Shown: in pieces, positions 1 to 7,286 of the stretch | Numbering within the stretch: position 1 is the first letter of the stretch | Layout of the letters: each line of letters starts with the position of its first letter | Assembly: GCA_964609495.1 (NCBI GenBank) | Contig: CAZSTA010000110.1 | Span: 1 to 11,674, forward strand | DNA: 11,674 nt | Source of the DNA: CAZSTA01 sp964609495 [NCBI: uncultured bacterium] | GTDB lineage: Bacteria; CAZSTA01 | Reading direction: 5' to 3' | Position numbers and translations under genes: made by a program | Notes under the pieces: generated by a model | What the model was told of the DNA's origin: nothing | Database searches by the model: none | Seen by the model: the letters and a program-made list of their open reading frames with translations, nothing else

Positions 1-712
1 AATTTCCCAAGCTCCTGAACTCTTCTGAAAATTCGGCTAGTTCTTGCGCTAATCCTGCTGAGCCACAGAGTAGAGGAAGGGGAGAAGTCTGCATCACCGC
101 TTCTGCTATGATCTTGAGATCGGATTGAGAGATAGCATCACAAACTAGGATGTTATTCCCTTTCCCTCTTAATTGATCGATCTCCCTTCGCAGTTCAATA
201 GAACCCTTTCTTATCGATGATAGATTTATCTCGGTTACTCTCTGCTCGGTTTGAAGTTGGAATAGGGATGGTATATGAGAGGAGGCTATCGGCTGAAGGG
301 GATCCGAAGCATATTCGGTCTTATCTAGGGGAATACCATCGACTAGATGATAACCTCCTTTAGTAGTTCGTCCATAAGTGGGCATAGCTGGAGCAACTAG
401 AGCGAGGTCGATCTTTAATTCATCCATAATAGCAGATAGCTCGTAGCCGACATTTCCCCTCAGCGTGGAATCAATCTTCTTGTAGATCAGATCAACTCCG
501 ATCGCTTTCAGATTTACAGCCGCCTTTTTAGCCTTCTTATAAGCTGATTCTGACGAATCGCTTCTGCTCTCGGTATCGATCACCAGCACTTCAGCAGGAA
601 AGCTCGTATCGAGATCTAGGGCTACTAGGGTCTCCAGTCCCTTCCTACTAAGCTGGACACCAGTATCGGTTGCCCCGGTAAGATCATCAGCGATAATCCC
701 TAGTCTAAGCAC
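1..712 (-). CDS. Four-carbon acid sugar kinase (DUF1537 family), N-terminal part, cut by window edge
   Basis: The frame reads from a GTG at 712 to the window edge, giving about 237 residues of a protein usually near 400. The N-terminus shows the family signature IADDLTGATDTG (residues 5-16). Further on are KKIDSTLRGN and APAMPTYGRTTKGGYHLVDG, the hallmarks of the sugar-binding domain of DUF1537 kinases. The nucleotide-binding C-terminal domain lies outside the window. Characterised relatives (OtnK, DtnK, LtnK, DenK) phosphorylate 3-oxo-tetronates, threonates or erythronate at the 4-position. The exact substrate cannot be read here. GTG is preferred because an in-frame TAA lies at 715-713 and GAGG stands 8 nt upstream. 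The gene follows the GNAT gene by 87 nt on the same strand and probably belongs to the sugar-transport transcript. Nine of eleven arginines are AGA/AGG. Confidence 0.88.
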   Translation of the reverse strand, partial: MLRLGIIADDLTGATDTGVQLSRKGLETLVALDLDTSFPAEVLVIDTESRSDSSESAYKKAKKAAVNLKAIGVDLIYKKIDSTLRGNVGYELSAIMDELKIDLALVAPAMPTYGRTTKGGYHLVDGIPLDKTEYASDPLQPIASSHIPSLFQLQTEQRVTEINLSSIRKGSIELRREIDQLRGKGNNILVCDAISQSDLKIIAEAVMQTSPLPLLCGSAGLAQELAEFSEEFRSLGN

Positions 713-799
713 TTACTCATCCTCTAATATGATAGGAAGTAGCTCCTTTAAAGATTTAATCCCTCTACAGGAAGATCTCGGCTGCCTGTCCTCCCCTAC

Positions 800-1414
800 C
801 TATAATAGCTCTTTCTTCATATATATCCAAGTCCCTATTCCAAATATAAGTTTAGTAAAGATGTCCTTATTCCTCTTTATATCCTTGAAGCCTACTTTCT
901 GATATAATCTATAAGCTATATCATTATTGGCAGCTACCGCCAGAGAGAGATATCTTTTCCCTCTTTCTCTAGCGAAATCCTCTCCTCTCTTAAGTAGAGC
1001 CTTTCCTATCCCCTTTCCTCTAGCCTCGGAAGATACACCTATATAAACTATATAGCATGAATCGCTATCAACGGATTCTTCTAGTACAAAGAATTTAACT
1101 AGCGATGCTTTTATCCCCTCCGATATCCCCAAATTTTTGATGAACGAGCCTAAGGGGATATTTCTCCTCGCCTTTTTCATCTCTTTTGTTTTCAGGTTAA
1201 TAATTCCTACTACTTCATTATCAACTTCCGCTACAAATATCCCCTCTAAAAAGTCCTCTAAAGAGAGAGATTTAGCTATAATCCCTTCTGCTCTCTCTTT
1301 CCTTCTCCCAAAGAACACTCTGAACTTATCAGCGAAGGCATCTACCACTACTTTGGCGATGCCTTCAGTATCGCTCTTATTCGCTTCTCTTATGATAAAA
1401 TTCGCCTTGTTCAC
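800..1414 (-). CDS. GNAT family N-acetyltransferase
   Basis: A 204-residue protein with a single GNAT domain. The acetyl-CoA pyrophosphate-binding motif A is clear: GVSSEARGKGIGKALLKRG, with R132-G133-K134-G135-I136-G137. It is followed by the motif-B region NNDIAYRLYQKVGFKDIKR. The N-terminal strand (NFIIREANKSDTEGIAKV) is typical of RimI-like enzymes. The acceptor cannot be predicted. The start is a GTG; an in-frame TAA lies just upstream and there is no convincing Shine-Dalgarno sequence. It sits 70 nt after the MalG1 permease gene and before the sugar kinase, all on the minus strand, so it is probably co-transcribed with the importer. All 14 arginines use AGA or AGG, which sets the local codon norm. 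Confidence 0.85.
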   Translation of the reverse strand: MNKANFIIREANKSDTEGIAKVVVDAFADKFRVFFGRRKERAEGIIAKSLSLEDFLEGIFVAEVDNEVVGIINLKTKEMKKARRNIPLGSFIKNLGISEGIKASLVKFFVLEESVDSDSCYIVYIGVSSEARGKGIGKALLKRGEDFARERGKRYLSLAVAANNDIAYRLYQKVGFKDIKRNKDIFTKLIFGIGTWIYMKKELL

Positions 1415-1428
1415 TAGTTAATAACTAG
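1414..1428. promoter_or_regulatory. Perfect 15-bp palindrome over the GNAT start
   Basis: CTAGTTA-A-TAACTAG is a perfect inverted repeat with 7-bp arms and a 1-bp centre. It touches the GTG start of the GNAT gene. It could be a protein-binding site or a small hairpin that limits translation initiation, or chance in an AT-rich gap. No regulator is identified. Confidence 0.3.
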
Positions 1429-1484
1429 GAAGTAGTTGGAACAGCTGCTAATAATTACTACCAACCTCCAATCCAACTGCCCTT

Positions 1485-2321
1485 TTATCCTTTCAATCCT
1501 GTTAGAGTCACTCCCTGTATAAATTGCTTCTGAGCGAAGAAGAATAGGATTATAACTGGAACAACTACCATCGTAGCGGCGGCCATAAGTAACCCCCACT
1601 TAGCTCCATGAACCGTCTGGAAAACCCTGAGTCCTAAGGCTAAAGTGAATTTATCGGGAGATTGGAGGTATATCAAGGGTCCCAAAAAATCATTCCAACT
1701 TCCCATAAAGGTGAAGATAGCTACCGCCGCTAACGCGGGCTTGGTTAGAGGCAGTATTATCCGCCAGTAAGTTCCGAAGAAACCGCAACCATCTATTCTA
1801 GCCGCGTCCTCCAACTCGTAAGGCACAGTCATAAAGAACTGGCGGAGAAGGAAAACATAAAACGGATTGGCGAAGAAGGATGGCACGATCAGAGGAAAGA
1901 AGGTATCAACCCATCCAATGCGGCTGAAGATGATATATAAGGGGATCATCCACACCATAAAGGGGATCATCATAGTGCTTAGCATCAAGATAAAGAGGAG
2001 ATCACGACCTGGACCTCGCAAACGAGCGAAGCCATAAGCCACTAGTGAACACGATAGGAGAGTCCCAAAGAGTGTAGAGATCACAATTATAAAGGTGTTC
2101 CTAAAATATATGAGGAAAGGCGCGTAATCGAATACGGCTGGATAATTTTCCCAGATCACAGGATTGGGGATCCACTCGGGCGGATAGACAAAGATCTGTC
2201 TATCGGCTTTGAGGGAGGTGGAGATCATCCATACCAGAGGAAGAAGGAAGAAGAATCCCACCCCTAATAGAACTATATGTCTAGCTATCTTACCTGTAAT
2301 TACCTTCGTAGTTTTTGACAT
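1485..2321 (-). CDS. Carbohydrate ABC transporter permease, MalG type (system 1)
   Basis: A 278-residue inner-membrane permease of the MalG/UgpE class with about six hydrophobic segments, beginning with one at residues 15-35. The cytoplasmic EAA loop that contacts the ATPase is at residues 169-195 (ELEDAARIDG...RIILPLTKP). The C-terminus QGVTLTGLKG is the usual ending of sugar permeases of this class. It forms a heterodimer with the MalF-type protein encoded 35 nt upstream, fed by SBP1. It is clearly paralogous to the permease at 5416-6264, sharing SCSLVAY, LSTMMIP and FLLRQFFMT. No ATPase gene is present, so a shared ATPase encoded elsewhere is inferred. The upstream ribosome-binding signal is a weak G-run. 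The substrate is unknown beyond a sugar or oligosaccharide. Confidence 0.95.
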   Translation of the reverse strand: MSKTTKVITGKIARHIVLLGVGFFFLLPLVWMISTSLKADRQIFVYPPEWIPNPVIWENYPAVFDYAPFLIYFRNTFIIVISTLFGTLLSCSLVAYGFARLRGPGRDLLFILMLSTMMIPFMVWMIPLYIIFSRIGWVDTFFPLIVPSFFANPFYVFLLRQFFMTVPYELEDAARIDGCGFFGTYWRIILPLTKPALAAVAIFTFMGSWNDFLGPLIYLQSPDKFTLALGLRVFQTVHGAKWGLLMAAATMVVVPVIILFFFAQKQFIQGVTLTGLKG

Positions 2322-2356
2322 CGGAAATTGCCCCCCTTCGGTTAGAGCTTCTTCAG

Positions 2357-3259
2357 TTATTTTCTGACCTCAGCCTCATAATGTACCCATCTCCCAGCCA
2401 ATTTAAACTGAAGGAGGGTGAGTAATAGGATAATTATAAATAAGATCCAAGCCATGGCGGAGGCATAGCCCATCTTCAAGTAGTTGAAAGCATTACGGTA
2501 CATATAGAGGGCGTAGAAGAGAGTGGCGTTGACCGGACCACCGTTCGTCATAATATAGGCTTGAGTGAAGACCTGAAAAGCACCGATCAATCCAATGATC
2601 AGGGTGAAAAAGATAGTTGGAGTCATCATTGGAGTTGTTATGTGCACGAATCTTTGCAATTTGCTAGCTCCATCTATCTCAGCGGCTTCATAAAGTTGCT
2701 TCGGCACCCCTTGCAGACCAGCCAAGTAGATTATAATCCAGGTCCCTACCCCCCATATACTCATCAAAACTATGGCGGGCTTCGCCCATTGTTCTGAGAC
2801 TAGCCAGCCAGGGCCCTTTATCCCAATTATCCTCAGGCCCATATTGATCAGCCCCCACTGGGGATTAAATAACCAGAGCCATAGGATTGCCGAGGCCACG
2901 ATGGGGACGACTGTTGGTAAGTAATAGATCGTCCGGTAGAAAGCTAAGCCTTGGACATCTTGATTCAGCATCATAGCTAAAGTAAAGGACGCTACTATCG
3001 CAAAAGGTATAAACAAAGCGGCGTAGAAGGAGGTGTTGGATAGGGACTTTATAAATAAGGGATCTTGGAAGAGAGCCTTATAATTATCTAAAGCTATGAA
3101 TTGGGGCTTACTTATGATGCTATAATTGGTAAGACTTAGAATGAGCGAGGAGATGATCGGTCCGGCCATAAAGATGGTAAAACCAAGTATCCAAGGGCTT
3201 ATGAATAGATAGAAAGCTATCGCTTCCCGACGCGCCATAAAAGAACGTTTCTTATTCAT
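2357..3259 (-). CDS. Carbohydrate ABC transporter permease, MalF type (system 1)
   Basis: A 300-residue inner-membrane permease of the MalF/UgpA class with six predicted transmembrane stretches. The first (about residues 15-40) contains the family pattern YLFISPWILGF. The EAA loop is at residues 190-216 (YEAAEIDGASKLQRFVHITT). The C-terminal MGYASAMAWILF is typical of the family. Partner of MalG1 downstream. The ATG is preceded by GGAGAG at about 9 nt spacing. The gene is separated from SBP1 by a 361-nt gap holding a terminator-like hairpin and palindromic repeats, an arrangement that would make permease mRNA scarcer than binding-protein mRNA. It is paralogous to the permease at 6265-7209. 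Confidence 0.95.
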   Translation of the reverse strand: MNKKRSFMARREAIAFYLFISPWILGFTIFMAGPIISSLILSLTNYSIISKPQFIALDNYKALFQDPLFIKSLSNTSFYAALFIPFAIVASFTLAMMLNQDVQGLAFYRTIYYLPTVVPIVASAILWLWLFNPQWGLINMGLRIIGIKGPGWLVSEQWAKPAIVLMSIWGVGTWIIIYLAGLQGVPKQLYEAAEIDGASKLQRFVHITTPMMTPTIFFTLIIGLIGAFQVFTQAYIMTNGGPVNATLFYALYMYRNAFNYLKMGYASAMAWILFIIILLLTLLQFKLAGRWVHYEAEVRK

Positions 3260-3322
3260 TTTTATCTCTCCAATTGTAATTTGTTTCTCAAACTAATGTT
3301 AAACCTTGAACTCACCTTAGAT

Positions 3323-3406
3323 AAAGGAAACTTTTGCAGGTAATAAAACTCAAGTGTTCTGGTAACTTTTGCTTCCAAAAATATATAAGGTTAAAAAGTT
3401 TCCTTT
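3323..3406 (+). repeat. Palindromic repeat, composite copy
   Basis: The outer arms AAAGGAAACTTTT (3323-3335) and AAAAGTTTCCTTT (3394-3406) form a perfect 13-bp inverted repeat. The interior holds two half-units. The first continues as GCAGGTAATAAAACTCAAG, matching the loop of the copy at 7229-7275. The second restarts at 3361 as GGTAACTTTTGCTTCC, a left arm of the variant type seen at 3473-3533. The copy therefore looks like a recombinant of two units. It lies in the SBP1-MalF1 gap and contains no gene. Confidence 0.75.
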
Positions 3407-3408
3407 AC

Positions 3409-3441
3409 ACCCTCCCCTAACCCCTCCCAGCAAGGGAGGGG
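3409..3441 (+). repeat. G/C-rich hairpin repeat attached to the palindromic repeat
   Basis: Directly after the AT-rich hairpin comes ACCCTCCCCTAACCCCTCCC. Its last 8 bases (3421-3428) pair perfectly with GGGAGGGG (3434-3441) around the loop AGCAA. The same order, with the shared junction ACACCCTC, recurs after the copy at 11569-11617. Similar C-rich/G-rich hairpins occur at 5231-5253 and 5284-5302. Confidence 0.65.
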
Positions 3442-3472
3442 AAAATAAAGAGAGTGGTCTTATCTCAATGTT

Positions 3473-3533
3473 CCCTAAAAGGTAACTTTTTGCTTCAAAT
3501 AGAACTCACGGTTAAAAAAGTTACCTTTTAGGG
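3473..3533 (+). repeat. Palindromic repeat, variant copy with compensated arms
   Basis: A perfect 19-bp inverted repeat: CCCTAAAAGGTAACTTTTT (3473-3491) pairs with AAAAAGTTACCTTTTAGGG (3515-3533) around a 23-nt loop. It is the same element as the GGAAAC/GTTTCC copies but carries GGTAAC/GTTACC, changed on both sides so pairing is kept. The following 15 bases AGGGTGAGGGGGAAA (3530-3544) occur exactly inverted at 5214-5228. Confidence 0.75.
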
Positions 3534-3582
3534 TGAGGGGGAAATCATATCTTGAACTAATAATCGAAAAACTAAAGATGGA

Positions 3583-3609
3583 GGCGCCGGGCCTCGAGTT
3601 CCCGGCGCC
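3583..3609 (-). terminator. Rho-independent terminator or attenuator after SBP1
   Basis: A 9-bp all-G/C perfect stem, GGCGCCGGG / CCCGGCGCC, with a 9-nt loop, begins 12 nt past the SBP1 stop on the minus strand. It is followed by a T-rich stretch (TCCATCTTTAGTTTTTCG). Such a hairpin after a binding-protein gene commonly protects the upstream mRNA and lets only part of transcription into the permeases. Confidence 0.65.
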
Positions 3610-3620
3610 ACTCCAAGTCA

Positions 3621-4994
3621 CTACTCAGTTACTACCTGTTTCCAAGCCTCATCAAGAGCCTTCTGGACATTATCTCTACACTGAATCAGAGCCTCCTCAG
3701 CGGACATCTTATGATATAGAGCCGCTTCAGTAGCCGCATGCATCTCGTTCCAGTAGGTAAGGCCTACCATTCCCATCTCCTGACCACAACCATGCGTCCA
3801 GTTGAGGGCATCAACGGAGAGACGATACTCTTCCTGGAACTTGGGAGGCAGAAGAGGAACAAATTCATCCTCTAACATCTTAACCGCAGCTTTGTTGGTT
3901 GCTAGGGGAGGAACAAAGACTGGCTCCCCAGGAAGCTGCTGTCTCTTCCACTCCTTCGCTCTAATTTCCATTCCCGCGGTAGCTCTAGCTTTGTAACCCC
4001 CGGGACCAGTGAGCCACTTGGTGAAGATCCAAGCCGCTTCGGGATTCTTGGTATCTCTAGAGATAGCGATGGATCCACCACAGGACCAGGTGGTCTTTAC
4101 CCCCGACTCGGTATTGGGGATAGGCATAGCTGACATACCATATTCGAGATCGGGGAAGGTAGCGAAGTCGCTAAGGTTCCAGTTTCCATTACCTTGCATC
4201 GCTAGTTTTCCAGTCACGAAGGGGTTCTGAGCGGCGGTTTGGAAGCCTTGTAGGAAGCTGGCTGCGGTCTCCATTCCACCAGTATATTTGTCGTAGAAGT
4301 CAACCATCCACTCCAGAGCATAGACGATTCGGGGATCATCGGAGGTGCATTTCTTCTGTTCTTTGTCAAGGAACTCGCCACCATTCAGCCATCCATAGAG
4401 CCAGGTCCAGGTATTTCCGTAGTAGGGTAAGAAGCCCTGCTGCTCATAATTCCCCTTGGTATCCTTCTTAGTAAGCTTAACGGTGAACTCTGCTAATTCA
4501 TCCCAGGTCTTAGGAGGAACTTCGGGATCAAGACCGACCTCCTTGAATAACTCCTTATTCCAGTAGAGGAAGCGAGTATCGGTATCCCAGGGAAGGGCGT
4601 ACTGTTTCCCCGCCCAAGAACTCTCTATCCATTGGACTGGATACCAATCGTCAGCGGTCATACCGTCTTTCTCAATAAGATCTGTCAGATCGTAGAAGGG
4701 ACCTCTTGAAGCCCACTGCTTGAACTGGTGTCTATTCTGGAGCGAGACATCAGGAGCGTTTCCTGCGGCGATCGCGGCTAGGAACTTCTCACTGGTGGAA
4801 GCCCACTCATCGGAAATAAGGGATTCCTTGACCTTGATATCGGGATGCTGATTCTCGAACTCCCGATATACCGCAATATCCTCTGGCCCTATCCAGCCCC
4901 AATAGCTTATAGTTGTCTTTTGAGCTGAAGTAGGCATAGCGATAACACCTATTAATAGGCTTACTGTTGCTATCAAGAATAATGTCTTCTTCAC
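3621..4994 (-). CDS. ABC transporter sugar-binding protein, family 1 (SBP1)
   Basis: A 457-residue extracellular solute-binding protein. Residues 1-24 are a classical signal peptide (KK start, hydrophobic core, PTSA then Q25). No lipobox cysteine is present, so the mature protein should be free in a periplasm. The mature start TTISYWGW, then DVSLQNRHQFKQWA, LPWDTDTRFLYWNKELF and PEAAWIFTKWLTG are typical of family 1 sugar binders. Four cysteines are present (KKC, WSC, HGC, IQC); SBP2 has none. The start is GTG with AAGGAGG nine nt upstream. A TATAAT lies at 5112-5107 on the minus strand, but no good -35 box is in register, so its promoter is uncertain. It heads the group SBP1-MalF1-MalG1. The ligand is unknown. 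Confidence 0.95.
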   Translation of the reverse strand: MKKTLFLIATVSLLIGVIAMPTSAQKTTISYWGWIGPEDIAVYREFENQHPDIKVKESLISDEWASTSEKFLAAIAAGNAPDVSLQNRHQFKQWASRGPFYDLTDLIEKDGMTADDWYPVQWIESSWAGKQYALPWDTDTRFLYWNKELFKEVGLDPEVPPKTWDELAEFTVKLTKKDTKGNYEQQGFLPYYGNTWTWLYGWLNGGEFLDKEQKKCTSDDPRIVYALEWMVDFYDKYTGGMETAASFLQGFQTAAQNPFVTGKLAMQGNGNWNLSDFATFPDLEYGMSAMPIPNTESGVKTTWSCGGSIAISRDTKNPEAAWIFTKWLTGPGGYKARATAGMEIRAKEWKRQQLPGEPVFVPPLATNKAAVKMLEDEFVPLLPPKFQEEYRLSVDALNWTHGCGQEMGMVGLTYWNEMHAATEAALYHKMSAEEALIQCRDNVQKALDEAWKQVVTE

Positions 4995-5159
4995 AATATT
5001 TTACCTCCTTTTATGGATTCGATTTCATCTTGTTACACATCTCTAATCTATTCTATAACTCATCTTGAAACTTGAAAGCTTGGCAATCCCCCCTTTCGAT
5101 CGTCAAATTATAATCATCCTTTACTCAAGCAGATTAATCATAAATTCTAAAAATAAAAG

Positions 5160-5367
5160 CTCATATTCGCATAAGGTGCGCTAGACCGATCTAATATGAG
5201 TGAAGGGAATAATTTTCCCCCTCACCCTATCCCTCTTCCCTCGTGGGAGAGGGAACATCCAGATAGGACTGCTCTTCTTATTCCCCTCCCTCGATGGGAG
5301 GGATTATTAGGGGAGGGTGATTTAAATTTGAAACCTCGGCTAAGCACGCTACTCTAATATGAGCGAA
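5160..5367. repeat. Mosaic of direct and inverted repeats in the MalG2-SBP1 gap
   Basis: This non-coding stretch contains three nested patterns. A near-direct repeat TCTAATATGAGTGAA (5190-5204) / TCTAATATGAGCGAA (5353-5367) flanks the block. An inverted partner CTCATATT is at 5160-5167. Between them lie two G/C hairpins, CCCTCTTCCC tcgt GGGAGAGGG (5231-5253) and CCCTCCC tcgat GGGAGGG (5284-5302). They are in opposite orientation: TCACCCT precedes the first (5222-5228) and AGGGTGA follows the second. The remaining 5003-5159 is the SBP1 leader and shows nothing else I can name. Confidence 0.6.
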
Positions 5368-5398
5368 AGCAAAACTACCATCCTGAAAATCTCGAGAT

Positions 5399-5422
5399 GG
5401 GAATAACTGAGATCGTTATCCC
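5399..5422 (-). terminator. Possible weak terminator hairpin overlapping the MalG2 stop
   Basis: On the minus strand GGGATAAC (including the TAA stop) can pair with GTTATTCCC, with one bulged base and a 7-nt loop. It is followed by the palindrome ATCTCGAGAT and TTTTC. The stem is short and partly A/T, so this is a tentative call. Confidence 0.3.
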
Positions 5423-6264
5423 TTCATTCCCGTCAAAGTTATCCCTTGAATATAGGTTCGCTGAGTGAAGAAGAATAGGATTATGATCGGTATGGTGATC
5501 ACCACTGAAGTAGCCATCAACAATGACCATTCCGCTCCATATTGACGCTGGAACTGTTGCAAGCCCAGAGATAAGGTATATTTAGTATCATCTTTTAAAT
5601 ATATAAGGGGAGCGAGAAAATCATGCCAGTGAGCGACGAAACTAAATAGGGCTACGGTAGCCAAAGCTGGTTTGGACAGAGGCAATATTACCCTTCGATA
5701 TATACCTAGCTCCGAACACCCGTCTATCCTCGCCGCATCGGCAAGCTCTATGGGAATGGTCATAAAGAATTGACGGAGTAGAAATATATAAAAGGGACTG
5801 CCGAAGTAATAGGGTATGATAAGCGGCCTAAATGTATTCAACCAGTTCAGCTTCTTAAATACGATGAAGAGCGGGATCATAGTTACCTGATAGGGGATCA
5901 TCATCGTAGAGAGCATCACGATGAAGAAGATATCCCTCCCATCCCAATCGATACGAGCAAAACTATACGCCACTAGACTGCAAGAGATAAGAGTTCCTAG
6001 AGTGGCGAATGTACATATAGTTAGAGTATTCTTAAGATAGGTGAAGAAGGTGATATATTGTAGAGCTTTAGGATAATTCGACCACTGAATCGGATTGGGG
6101 ATCCACACGGGAGGGAATTTATACAGCAGGTGATCTGGCTTGAGGGAGGTTGAGACCAGCCATAAGAACGGTAAAATATAGATCACGGATAGCCCGCTTA
6201 ATATAATATAAGCTAGAACCTTTGATATTAACTTTGCTCTCTTGCCTCTTTTGGTAACAGTCAT
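5416..6264 (-). CDS. Carbohydrate ABC transporter permease, MalG type (system 2)
   Basis: A 282-residue inner-membrane permease, with its first membrane segment at about residues 17-38. The EAA loop is at residues 173-199 (ELADAARIDG...RVILPLSKP) and the C-terminus is QGITLTGMKG. Many stretches are near-identical to the MalG-type permease at 1485-2321, so the two systems arose by duplication. Its ATG directly abuts the TAG stop of the MalF-type gene upstream (TAGATG), which implies translational coupling and a one-to-one heterodimer. No ATPase is encoded nearby. Confidence 0.95.
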   Translation of the reverse strand: MTVTKRGKRAKLISKVLAYIILSGLSVIYILPFLWLVSTSLKPDHLLYKFPPVWIPNPIQWSNYPKALQYITFFTYLKNTLTICTFATLGTLISCSLVAYSFARIDWDGRDIFFIVMLSTMMIPYQVTMIPLFIVFKKLNWLNTFRPLIIPYYFGSPFYIFLLRQFFMTIPIELADAARIDGCSELGIYRRVILPLSKPALATVALFSFVAHWHDFLAPLIYLKDDTKYTLSLGLQQFQRQYGAEWSLLMATSVVITIPIIILFFFTQRTYIQGITLTGMKG

Positions 6265-7209
6265 CTATCTTCTTATTCCCCCTTCGTAATATACCCAACT
6301 AGCGGAACTCTTGAAGACGATCAGGGTAGCTAGTAGTATAAGCACGAACAGTATCCAAGCCATCGCCGAGGCATATCCCATCTTGAAGTAGGCAAAAGCA
6401 TTTTGGAATAGATAGATCGAATAGAAGAGGGTGGAGTTACGCGGACTCCCCGGAGGAACATTGCTTCCCACTCCTCTGGTCATAATATAGGGAGCGGTGA
6501 AGTATTGGAATGTTCCAATGAGACCCATAATCAAGTTGAAGAGTATGGTAGGGGAGAGCATCGGGATAGTAACGTTCCAGAACTTATTCCACCAATTAGC
6601 TCCATCGATCTCCGCCGCTTCATATAGCTGAAGAGGGATACCCTTCAATCCCGCTAGGTATATAAGAACTGCTCCTCCTACTGCCCAGGTATTCATCATA
6701 ATGAGAGCAGGTTTTGACCATTTGGGATCGACCAGCCAGCCGGGGCCATTTATCCCGATTTTATAGAGAAGGACGTTTACCATACCATATTGAGGATTTA
6801 GAATCCACATCCATAGCACTGCTGATGCTACTGCCGGCATTATAGAAGGCAGATAGAATATAGTTCTATAGGTCGTCATCCCTTTGACATCTAAGTTGAG
6901 AAGCATCGCGATAGTCAAGCTCACTATCAGACCTAGAGGTAAACCAATTAGAACCATATAGAGGGTATTCTTGATGCTTATCCAGAATAGGTCATCTTCA
7001 AGAAATAGGGTTTTGAAGTTATATAATCCTCTCCATTGGGGCGCCTGAATTATATTATAATTAGTGAAGCTGTAATAGAGGGATGTAGCGATAGGATAGA
7101 TGGTAAAGATCAGAAAGCCTATCATCCAGGGACTCGCGAAGAGGACTCCATTTCTGAAGTTGATTATGCGTCTGCGACTAGAACGACTTTTTCTTCCAGT
7201 TCGTGACAT
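6265..7209 (-). CDS. Carbohydrate ABC transporter permease, MalF type (system 2)
   Basis: A 314-residue inner-membrane permease with a basic N-terminus (SRTGRKSRSSRRR) and six membrane segments. The EAA loop is at about residues 195-221 (LYEAAEIDGANWWNKFWNVT). It parallels MalF1 throughout, but the loop after YIMT is longer: residues 245-260 (RGVGSNVPPGSPRNST) replace the shorter NGGPVNAT. AGGAGGGG lies 9 nt before the ATG. A palindromic repeat copy begins 20 nt upstream of the start codon, and pdxJ precedes that. In system 1 a binding-protein gene is the upstream neighbour. The matching binding protein is probably SBP2, now about 1.8 kb away. Confidence 0.95.
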   Translation of the reverse strand: MSRTGRKSRSSRRRIINFRNGVLFASPWMIGFLIFTIYPIATSLYYSFTNYNIIQAPQWRGLYNFKTLFLEDDLFWISIKNTLYMVLIGLPLGLIVSLTIAMLLNLDVKGMTTYRTIFYLPSIMPAVASAVLWMWILNPQYGMVNVLLYKIGINGPGWLVDPKWSKPALIMMNTWAVGGAVLIYLAGLKGIPLQLYEAAEIDGANWWNKFWNVTIPMLSPTILFNLIMGLIGTFQYFTAPYIMTRGVGSNVPPGSPRNSTLFYSIYLFQNAFAYFKMGYASAMAWILFVLILLATLIVFKSSASWVYYEGGIRR

Positions 7210-7228
7210 CTCTCATTACCCCTCCTAT

Positions 7229-7275
7229 AAGGAAACTTTTTTATCTTGAGTTTTATTGCCGGCAAAAGTTTCCTT
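7229..7275 (-). repeat. Palindromic repeat, inverted copy between pdxJ and MalF2
   Basis: AAGGAAACTTTT (7229-7240) and AAAAGTTTCCTT (7264-7275) form a perfect 12-bp inverted repeat around a 23-nt loop. Read on the minus strand the loop is GCCGGCAATAAAACTCAAG..., matching the copy at 3323, so this copy is reversed. On the plus strand a T-run follows the stem, but no plus-strand gene ends here, so it is not needed as a terminator in that direction. Confidence 0.75.
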
Positions 7276-7286
7276 TTTTTGTCTGA

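Noticed and set aside
3260-3620. CRISPR array in the repeat-rich gap
   Set aside because: The repeats are palindromic, unequal in length, and not separated by uniform spacers; no cas genes are present.
3533-3733. Plus-strand open frame over the repeat and the SBP1 3' end
   Set aside because: It is antisense to SBP1, runs through a palindromic repeat flank and the terminator hairpin, and shows no protein-like pattern.
5107-5135. TATAAT on the minus strand as the SBP1 promoter
   Set aside because: No -35 box resembling TTGACA at 16-18 nt, and the TG of an extended -10 is one base out of place. Not called as a feature.
7229-7280. Terminator for pdxJ
   Set aside because: On the minus strand the stem is followed by TTATAGGAGGGG with no T-run. 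The T-run is on the plus strand, where no gene ends. It matches the dispersed repeat family instead.
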